A stretch of DNA of 7,004 nucleotides. Source: Opitutales bacterium. Lineage in GTDB: Bacteria; Verrucomicrobiota; Verrucomicrobiia; Opitutales; JAFGAQ01. The translations under genes and the position numbers were made by a program. Location of the stretch: assembly GCA_028704125.1 (NCBI GenBank), contig JAQVLM010000170.1:1-7004 (forward strand), in the 5' to 3' direction. A model generated the notes under the pieces. That model had not been told where the DNA came from. It was given only the letters and a program-made list of their open reading frames with translations, and did no database searches. This document shows, one piece after another, positions 1 through 5,325 of this stretch; positions within the stretch are counted from its first letter, which is position 1, and every line of letters begins with the position of its first letter.

Positions 1-797
1 GCGCACCTAAGGTCATGCCCCATTTTGAGAACGAGATTTGGAATGATGCTCGTGAGGTTTGCGTTACCATTTCGCTCGCCATATCCATTGATTGTTCCCT
101 GAACATGGCAGGCGCCGGCTTCCACCCCTCCGAGACTAACCGCGACACCCAATCCGGCGTCGTTGTGGCAATGCACCCCGACCTTGACATCGGGAAAGGC
201 ACGGACCACTTCGGCAACCACCCCTTTGAGCTGTTCAACCAATTGCCCACCATTGGTATCGCACAATGCAAGGGTTCCCGCTCCGCCCCGGCATGCGGCT
301 TGCAAAGTAGCCATCGCATACTCCGCGCAATCCGAATAGCCATCGAAAAAATGCTCCGCATCATAGACCACCTCACGCCCTTGAGCGACCAGATGACGCA
401 CGGAATCCTCAATCATCGTAAGATTCTCTTCGCGGGTGGTGCGCAAGATTTCCAGCACATGGAGCAACCATGACTTCCCGAATACGGTTACGACGGGTGT
501 TTCAGCATCCAGCAACGTGCGGATTTGACTATCCTCCGATACCGGTGTGCCAGCGCGTCGGGTGGAACCAAATGCGGCGATTCGCGCGTGCTTGAGCTTC
601 AGCTTGCGCACTTCCTCAAAGAACCCCATATCGCGCGGGTTGGAACCCGGCCATCCGCCTTCAATGTAGTCAATACCAAATTGATCCAACTTCTCCGCGA
701 CGCGAAGCTTGGAATTCACCGTGAAGGATACACCCTCTCCCTGTGTTCCATCCCTCAGGGTCGTATCATAGACATACACTTGTTTATTGCTGGACAT
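1..797 (-). CDS. cimA: citramalate synthase, CimA type (3' end outside window)
   Basis: Likely catalyses condensation of pyruvate with acetyl-CoA to (R)-citramalate, the first step of the threonine-independent route to isoleucine, in the cytoplasm. The 265 visible residues form the N-terminal catalytic TIM barrel of the isopropylmalate/citramalate/homocitrate synthase family. Visible motifs are DTTLRDGTQGEGVSF (residues 11-25, with the catalytic Arg15-Asp16), EGGWPGSNPRD (46-56), the metal-binding HCHND (209-213) and GTINGYGERNGNANL (234-248). The GTQGEGVSF and EGGWPGSNP forms are typical of the CimA-like subgroup, whereas LeuA usually has a DGEQSPG-type sequence. Family members are about 520-540 residues, so roughly half is visible and the C-terminal allosteric domain, the usual site of isoleucine feedback, lies off the window. 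The ATG at 797 places the barrel at the usual distance from the start. An in-frame ATG at 875 would add 26 residues with no family look. No Shine-Dalgarno sequence precedes either start. Homocitrate synthase or LeuA is a less likely alternative. Confidence 0.95.
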   Translation of the reverse strand, partial: MSSNKQVYVYDTTLRDGTQGEGVSFTVNSKLRVAEKLDQFGIDYIEGGWPGSNPRDMGFFEEVRKLKLKHARIAAFGSTRRAGTPVSEDSQIRTLLDAETPVVTVFGKSWLLHVLEILRTTREENLTMIEDSVRHLVAQGREVVYDAEHFFDGYSDCAEYAMATLQAACRGGAGTLALCDTNGGQLVEQLKGVVAEVVRAFPDVKVGVHCHNDAGLGVAVSLGGVEAGACHVQGTINGYGERNGNANLTSIIPNLVLKMGHDLRC

Positions 798-850
798 AGA
801 TTGATTGATTATGGGTTGTTTCCCTCGCGCAGACAATCCCCCCTGTGTTC

Positions 851-869
851 CATTGTCGGCACAATGCCG
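851..869 (-). repeat. overlapping inverted repeats before cimA
   Basis: CATTGT (851-856) is the inverse complement of ACAATG (861-866), with a 4-base loop. CGGC (857-860) is the inverse complement of GCCG (866-869), with a 5-base loop. The two pairings share bases, so they are mutually exclusive structures in a transcript running toward cimA, 54 to 72 bases upstream of its start. The stems are short and there is no following U-run, so a regulatory role is only a possibility. Confidence 0.4.
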
Positions 870-883
870 ATGCATGGAGAACA

Positions 884-900
884 GCCTGCAATCGTCAGGC
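884..900 (-). repeat. 5-bp stem inverted repeat before cimA
   Basis: GCCTG (884-888) and CAGGC (896-900) are inverse complements around a 7-base loop. Beyond one mismatch, two more outer pairs can form (881-882 with 902-903). The repeat overlaps the stop codon of the seven-codon frame at 918-895. This is weak secondary structure with no T-run after it. Confidence 0.35.
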
Positions 901-1072
901 AGTAATTCGCGGAATCATTACCGTTTCCGCCGGAGACGCATTCAGGTCTGTGCCAATCTGCTTCATCAAGATGATTCCTAGCTAACAGAATGAATCCATC
1001 TGGCAACAGGAAACTCGCTCATGAAGCGATTTTCCTTCACCCATCAACCGCGACCCGGATAAAAAGCAATCC

Positions 1073-1930
1073 TCAAAGCAAATCCGCGTCGTCCTCTCCA
1101 ACCTTATCGCGGGCCAGTCGCACGAGAATGGTGTACTCTTCGATCGATGCATCCGGAGACAGGAACATGACATCGGCATACCCCCTCGCTGGAATCGAGA
1201 CGGACTCAAAGCCCAAACGGTTGTGGACCCGCTCGTGATACGCGCGGAAACGACAATCCTTTTCGACTTCCACCGGATAAGCCATCTTGTTGCGCATGCG
1301 AACCCAAACATGGAGCCGTCCATTCTTCAACGGGTGCGCTTCCACCCGGCTCAGCGCAACGGCAGAGGTGTAAGCCTTGGAAACCCTTGCCACTTCGGGA
1401 ACCAGCACGACTCCCGACCAATTCTTCACCACTTCCGGAATATCCGGTTCGGGAACGGGCTCGATGGCACCCGTGGCAGGATCGACAACGGGAGCACGCC
1501 GGGCCTCCTTTTTCGGCAGGTGCGGAGGGGCGACTGTTCCCTCTCCAATACCCTCTTCAATAAGGATTTTGGGAGCCATGGTCCGGGGTGACAAATAATC
1601 CACTGAGGTCTCAAAAACCGTCTCTTTTTCCGTTGTGTGAGGAATCGCTTTACTATCGGGTGGCGGCTCTACCAAAATCTTTGCTTGCTCCGGAAGCTGC
1701 GGGGCCCTTGGACCAAAAAAGTACCAGACCAATCCCCCCGTGAGCACAAGAATCATCAACACAACCAATCCCATTTTTTTCAACTCCGACTTGTTGATGG
1801 AAGACGAAGCCCTACGCGCAGGAGTGGGAGCGTCCGAACGGGACGAACGGGAACGCGTTGAAGAGGATGAACGGGAAGAGGAGTTCGTCGTTCTGCCAGA
1901 CGTTTTTCGGGTCGGAGTATTCTTACTCAT
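1073..1930 (-). CDS. single-pass membrane protein with Ser/Arg-rich head, unknown function
   Basis: This 285-residue protein has an unrecognised function. Residues 1-48 are rich in Ser, Thr and Arg (several SR/RS dipeptides at about 18-33) and strongly basic. One hydrophobic segment follows at about 53-72 (GLVVLMILVLTGGLVWYFF). The positive-inside rule suggests the basic head is cytoplasmic and the rest periplasmic. Residues 75-170 are Pro- and Glu-rich and probably an extended linker. Residues about 172-275 look like a compact beta domain, ending in IPARGYADVMFLSP and EYTILVRLAR. The alternating strand pattern and the PxxG-hydrophobic stretch recall small Ig-like periplasmic domains such as the YcfL/DUF1425 type, but that is a guess. 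There is no signal-peptidase or lipobox site after the membrane segment, so it should stay anchored. The ATG at 1930 is the natural start, with no Shine-Dalgarno. The gene is separated from the reductase gene by 124 bp. Confidence 0.85.
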   Translation of the reverse strand: MSKNTPTRKTSGRTTNSSSRSSSSTRSRSSRSDAPTPARRASSSINKSELKKMGLVVLMILVLTGGLVWYFFGPRAPQLPEQAKILVEPPPDSKAIPHTTEKETVFETSVDYLSPRTMAPKILIEEGIGEGTVAPPHLPKKEARRAPVVDPATGAIEPVPEPDIPEVVKNWSGVVLVPEVARVSKAYTSAVALSRVEAHPLKNGRLHVWVRMRNKMAYPVEVEKDCRFRAYHERVHNRLGFESVSIPARGYADVMFLSPDASIEEYTILVRLARDKVGEDDADLL

Positions 1931-1961
1931 GAAAAGGCTTTCTATTGGGTTTACACCAACG

Positions 1962-1976
1962 CTGAGACCGGCTCAG
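1962..1976. repeat. perfect 5-bp inverted repeat in the upstream gap
   Basis: CTGAG (1962-1966) and CTCAG (1972-1976) are inverse complements around ACCGG. The repeat lies 32 to 46 bases upstream of the membrane-protein start, downstream of the candidate promoter. It could form a small hairpin in the 5' untranslated region. No function can be assigned. Confidence 0.3.
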
Positions 1977-1986
1977 GTAGACGGTT

Positions 1987-2015
1987 AGCATCGGCTTTTT
2001 TACGCCTGAGGTCAA
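1987..2015 (-). promoter_or_regulatory. possible promoter for the membrane-protein gene
   Basis: On the minus strand, TTGACC (2015-2010) matches five of six bases of the -35 consensus. It is followed after 17 bases by GATGCT (1992-1987), a poor -10 match. The placement, about 57 bases before the ATG at 1930, is sensible. The -35 box sits inside an inverted repeat, CGCCT (2003-2007) with AGGCG (2015-2019). The weak -10 makes this tentative. Confidence 0.3.
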
Positions 2016-2054
2016 GGCGATTGTCTGCCAATTGGACCCAAGGAGAAAACTATT

Positions 2055-2591
2055 TCACCCGGCATCCAAACCCATCCCGAGACACTTCCAGCGTTCCACC
2101 TCCTCCACCAGATCAGCAATCCTTTGAATGACCGATTCATCACAAACCGAGTGGTCATCGAAGGCACTTCCATCCGCAAAAACAAAACGGGGCACTATGG
2201 GGCAGCGACAATCCAGCATGAGCCCATTTGCGAAGGGCATCACCGCCATGTAGCTTCCCTTGCCACCCGCAGCACAAAGAAAACCGACCGGCTTGCCAGC
2301 CCATGCGGATCCGGTGAGTTCCAAAAGGTTTTTTAAGCTCGCTCCAATCGAGTAATTGTAAACAGGGCTGGCAATCAAGATCGCTGCCGCCCTTTCAATG
2401 GTTTCCCGTACAAAGCCCACAGCCGGCTCACCAAAACACGCACCGCCATCACACATCGGAAGCTTGACCGCCCTCAAGTCGAGAAGAGAACAGGAAAAGT
2501 CCCGGCGTTTGGCTTGCTCCAATGCAGTCTGCGCAAGAATTGCGCTGCGGGACGACGGATTGAGACTCGTGCTGATGATCAGGGTACTCAT
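2055..2591 (-). CDS. NADPH-dependent FMN reductase-family protein
   Basis: This 178-residue protein has a flavodoxin-like fold of the FMN_red family, which binds FMN and uses NAD(P)H to reduce flavin, quinones, azo compounds or metals. It should be cytoplasmic. The N-terminal strand and phosphate loop is STLIISTSLNPSSRS (2-16), where SLNPSSRS cradles the FMN phosphate. SPVYNYSIGASLKNLLE (75-91) is the conserved family block contacting the flavin and forming the dimer face. CAAGGKGSYMA (106-116) is the second flavin-contacting loop. The length fits the family (about 170-200). It has eight cysteines (34, 47, 52, 106, 128, 130, 150, 170), which is many for its size. The substrate cannot be told from the sequence: SsuE-like, azoreductase-like and chromate reductase-like members share these motifs. 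The ATG at 2591 puts the first strand at the very N-terminus, as expected. There is no Shine-Dalgarno sequence close by. The gene lies 122 bp downstream of the mutS stop. Confidence 0.9.
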   Translation of the reverse strand: MSTLIISTSLNPSSRSAILAQTALEQAKRRDFSCSLLDLRAVKLPMCDGGACFGEPAVGFVRETIERAAAILIASPVYNYSIGASLKNLLELTGSAWAGKPVGFLCAAGGKGSYMAVMPFANGLMLDCRCPIVPRFVFADGSAFDDHSVCDESVIQRIADLVEEVERWKCLGMGLDAG

Positions 2592-2626
2592 GCACGAGCA
2601 AGATGCATCCCCAATCTTTCAGTTCA

Positions 2627-2645
2627 AGTATATCCGAACACTATA
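2627..2645 (-). promoter_or_regulatory. candidate -10 elements for the reductase gene
   Basis: Two good minus-strand -10-like hexamers lie in the AT-rich gap between mutS and the reductase gene: TATACT (2632-2627) and TATAGT (2645-2640), each five of six to consensus. The first is about 35 bases upstream of the ATG at 2591. Neither has a convincing -35 at 16-18 bases. TTGGCT lies upstream of TATAGT, but at only 14 bases. The local AT-richness against a G+C-richer background supports a promoter somewhere here. Confidence 0.35.
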
Positions 2646-2713
2646 AGATATGCATTCGCAGCCAATCAGCGATATAATCGTCCGACACTCCAACAGCCGT
2701 GCAAAGTGAGGCA

Positions 2714-5263
2714 TCAATCAAATAAGCTTAACTGATTCTGGGGCACCCGTGCGTCCATTTTTGATCGCCGAACCGGAGGATGCTGGGGAATCACAGAAGG
2801 GGAACTGCCCGCTCCCTCAAGTCCGTCCAACAAAACCTGAGCCCGCTTGATGACACTCGCAGGCAATCCCGCCAGCCGTGCCACATGGATCCCGTAGGAT
2901 CGGTCAGCCGCACCATCCACAACCTGCCTCACAAAAATGATCTCATCATTCCATTCCTTGACCGCCACACAGAGATTCTTGAGGCGGGGAAGCCGTTCGG
3001 AAAGCTGAGTCAGTTCGTGGTAGTGCGTTGCAAAAAGCGTTCTCGGACCTTCGCTACCCTCTCCGTGGAGGTGTTCGATCACAGCCCATGCGATACTCAT
3101 GCCATCGTAGGTGGAAGTGCCCCTTCCGATTTCATCAAGGATGATGAGACTGCGCGAGCTTGCATTGTTAAGGATATTGGCGGTCTCATTCATCTCAACC
3201 ATGAAGGTTGAGTTCCCCCGCGCGAGTTCATCACTGGCTCCAACTCTCGAGAAAATCCGATCCACACAGCCCACCCGACAGGATGCCGCAGGAACCCACG
3301 ATCCCACGTGAGCCATCAACACAATCAAAGCCACTTGCCGGATATAGGTGGATTTGCCCGCCATATTCGGACCGGTAATCAACGCAATCTGTTCGGAGTC
3401 CGAACTCAGACGACAATCATTCGGAACGAAAGCCTGAGCGCCTGCCAGCCCGTAGGCACTGGCACGCAAGGCCTGCTCGATCACGGGATGCCGCCCCTGC
3501 GCGATATCAATTTCACTGTCATCCGAACGGATCACCGGTTTACAATAATCCCATTCCCGACTGATCTGAGCCCAGCCCAGAAAAACATCCATTTCGGCCA
3601 ATGCATCGGCCGTCATTGAAAGAGCCTCACTGCGAGCCGCAACAGATCCGCAGATTTCGAGAAATAGCTTCTCCTCCCGAGCGATTCCGACTTCCTCCGC
3701 GTGGAGGATCTCACGTTCCTTCTGGCGCAGTTCCTCTGTCACAAAACGTTCTGCGCCGACCATGGTCTGCTTGCGTATGTATTCGGGTGGCACCGAATCC
3801 AGATTCGACTTGGTCACTTCGATAAAATATCCGAAGGCTCCATTGTATTTGATCTTGAGATTGCGGATGCCGGTTCGCTCACGTTCATCCGCCTCAAGCC
3901 GGGTCAACCATTCCTTGTTACCCGAGTTCAAAGAACGCAGCCGGTCCAGCTCGGCATCATATCCGGATCGAATGACGCCTCCGTCGCCTAGATCCGAAGG
4001 CAGCTCGTCGCTCAAAGCACGATTCAAAAGCTCACGCAGATCCTCAAAGTCTCCGATACGGGACGCCAACTCCATCACCACGCTTTGATCAAACACCTTC
4101 AGGATACCTTTGATCTCGGGAAGCGTCTCCAGGGTAGCCCGAACGCCCCCCAGTTCCCTCGGATTGCGGATGCGATTCTGCAGGCGACCCAGTATACGGC
4201 GCAAATCATGCACCTTCCGCAGCTGCTCACGCAGCTCGTCAGCCATGCTCTGACTCACAAAAAAACACTCCACCAAATCCTGCCGCCTCCGGATCTCGGT
4301 GACCTCCAATGGCGGCTCGGACAAAAATCGCTCCAGCATCCTTGCCCCGGCGGCACTCGCCGTTCCGTCCATCGCATCCAATAGACTGCCCTGCCTCCGG
4401 TTATCCGAGGAGCGGAAAATCTCAAGATTCCGCTGGGTCGCGGGATCAATCAACACCGAGGCCGAACTCCGGTATTCCCGGATGCGGTGCAGTCCCTCAG
4501 GCCGCGCGCAAAGCATCTCGGTCGCATAGTAAACCAGCGCACCCGCCGAACCCGCTGCGGGATGCCCGGTCCTCAATCCGAAACCATCCAGACTGAGCAC
4601 CCCCAACGCCTCCTTGAGCGCACGCTCGCCAACCCCGGATTCAAAATGATAGTCCGGAATATCCGTGACCGGAACATCTCCCAATACCTGCATCACACGC
4701 TGCATTTCCGGATGCGCTTTCGAACGGCGATCCGCCTCCAGACTCTCCGGAATCAAAAGCTCCTTGGGTGCGACCGAATGCATCACCGGCAGAAGCTCAT
4801 CCAACCGCTCACTCCATCCCAACTGAAAATCCCCGCTGCTCAAATCCATCCACGCAGCGGCCCACCCGACGCCAGAAGGGCACAATCCCATCAAGTAATG
4901 ATGGCTTTCCGCCTCCACCTGACGGCTGTCGAGTATCGTTCCGGGTGTCAAAATCCGGACCAAAGAACGGTTGACGAGCTTGCCGGGTTTTGGCGTCTCG
5001 GTCTGCTCACAGATTGCCACCTTTTTCCCGGCTTTCAGCAACCGGTCAATGTAAGTGTCGCCCGCATGATACGGGATACCCGCCATTGGCTGACCATGGC
5101 GCTGCGTTAGCGTGATCCCAAGGATGCGCGAACCTTCCCTCGCATCCTCGTCGAACATCTCATAGAAGTCACCCAGTCGGAACAGGAGCAGCGTGTTTTT
5201 CGGAAGGGTACTACGGACCTCCCGGTATTGCCGCATCATCGGTGTCGCTTCCTTTTGTCCCAT
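2714..5263 (-). CDS. mutS: DNA mismatch repair protein MutS
   Basis: Complete 849-residue MutS1, which recognises mismatches and small loops as a dimer and starts methyl-independent or MutL-dependent repair. Domain I holds GDFYEMF (31-37); Phe33 and Glu35 correspond to the mismatch-stacking Phe36 and Glu38 of the E. coli protein. Connector, lever and clamp domains fill about 120-570, including the clamp block KIKYNGAFGYFIEVTKSN (470-487). The C-terminal ABC-type ATPase has Walker A GPNMAGKST (631-639), the signature region VGASDELARGNSTFMVEMNE (674-693), Walker B LIILDE (706-711) and the switch histidine in FATHYHE (744-750). The length matches the family (about 850-880). The last residues are QLSLFD, a sliding-clamp-type motif. 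The ATG at 5263 puts TPMMRQY at residue 7, as in homologues, although no Shine-Dalgarno is present. The gene follows the RGG-protein gene by 62 bp on the same strand, so co-transcription is possible. Confidence 0.99.
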   Translation of the reverse strand: MGQKEATPMMRQYREVRSTLPKNTLLLFRLGDFYEMFDEDAREGSRILGITLTQRHGQPMAGIPYHAGDTYIDRLLKAGKKVAICEQTETPKPGKLVNRSLVRILTPGTILDSRQVEAESHHYLMGLCPSGVGWAAAWMDLSSGDFQLGWSERLDELLPVMHSVAPKELLIPESLEADRRSKAHPEMQRVMQVLGDVPVTDIPDYHFESGVGERALKEALGVLSLDGFGLRTGHPAAGSAGALVYYATEMLCARPEGLHRIREYRSSASVLIDPATQRNLEIFRSSDNRRQGSLLDAMDGTASAAGARMLERFLSEPPLEVTEIRRRQDLVECFFVSQSMADELREQLRKVHDLRRILGRLQNRIRNPRELGGVRATLETLPEIKGILKVFDQSVVMELASRIGDFEDLRELLNRALSDELPSDLGDGGVIRSGYDAELDRLRSLNSGNKEWLTRLEADERERTGIRNLKIKYNGAFGYFIEVTKSNLDSVPPEYIRKQTMVGAERFVTEELRQKEREILHAEEVGIAREEKLFLEICGSVAARSEALSMTADALAEMDVFLGWAQISREWDYCKPVIRSDDSEIDIAQGRHPVIEQALRASAYGLAGAQAFVPNDCRLSSDSEQIALITGPNMAGKSTYIRQVALIVLMAHVGSWVPAASCRVGCVDRIFSRVGASDELARGNSTFMVEMNETANILNNASSRSLIILDEIGRGTSTYDGMSIAWAVIEHLHGEGSEGPRTLFATHYHELTQLSERLPRLKNLCVAVKEWNDEIIFVRQVVDGAADRSYGIHVARLAGLPASVIKRAQVLLDGLEGAGSSPSVIPQHPPVRRSKMDARVPQNQLSLFD

Positions 5264-5325
5264 CCGACCAGATACGCCTATTCAAACACAAAGTCCCTTA
5301 TCTAACCTGCCCCCTCCAAAATGCA
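5264..5325. other. 62-bp gap between the RGG-protein gene and mutS
   Basis: The only notable sequence is a purine-rich GGAGGGGG on the minus strand (5318-5311). It resembles a strong Shine-Dalgarno but lies about 47 bases upstream of the mutS ATG, too far to serve it. No ATG or GTG at the usual distance after it opens a credible frame. No terminator hairpin is visible, so readthrough from the upstream gene into mutS is plausible. Confidence 0.4.

Larger units (their letters stand above)
798..1072. other. 275-bp intergenic region / possible cimA leader
   Basis: No convincing gene lies between the stop of the membrane-protein gene (1073) and the cimA start (797). The region holds small inverted repeats (851-869 and 884-900) and a seven-codon minus-strand frame (918-895). 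There is no G+C-rich hairpin followed by a T-run, so no terminator is called. No -35/-10 pair stands out on the minus strand. A minus-strand 65-codon frame at 1006-809 starts with TTG and looks non-coding. The gap is long enough to carry a promoter and an untranslated leader for cimA, but this is inferred only from its size and position. Confidence 0.5.

Noticed and set aside
15..905. Plus-strand open frames at 15-473 and 525-905
   Set aside because: They are antisense to cimA, which has clear catalytic motifs on the minus strand. The products look random.
809..1006. 65-codon minus-strand frame between the membrane-protein gene and cimA
   Set aside because: TTG start, no Shine-Dalgarno, no recognisable motif and atypical composition, and it ends just before cimA. 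Not enough to call a gene.
1991..2019. T-run (1995-2001) beside the inverted repeat 2003-2019, as a terminator
   Set aside because: The T-run comes before the stem in plus-strand order and is an A-run on the minus strand, so it does not form a terminator for either direction.
2028..2041. CCAATTGG palindrome and overlapping TTGG-CCAA pair after the reductase gene
   Set aside because: Stems of four bases with no T-run are expected by chance, and no operator context is evident.
2668..2678. TATAAT on the plus strand in the mutS-reductase gap
   Set aside because: A good -10 hexamer, but there is no -35 at the proper distance and no plus-strand gene downstream.
4487..5110. 207-codon open frame on the plus strand
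   Set aside because: It lies fully antisense to mutS, has no recognisable domain, and its composition follows the mutS codons on the other strand.
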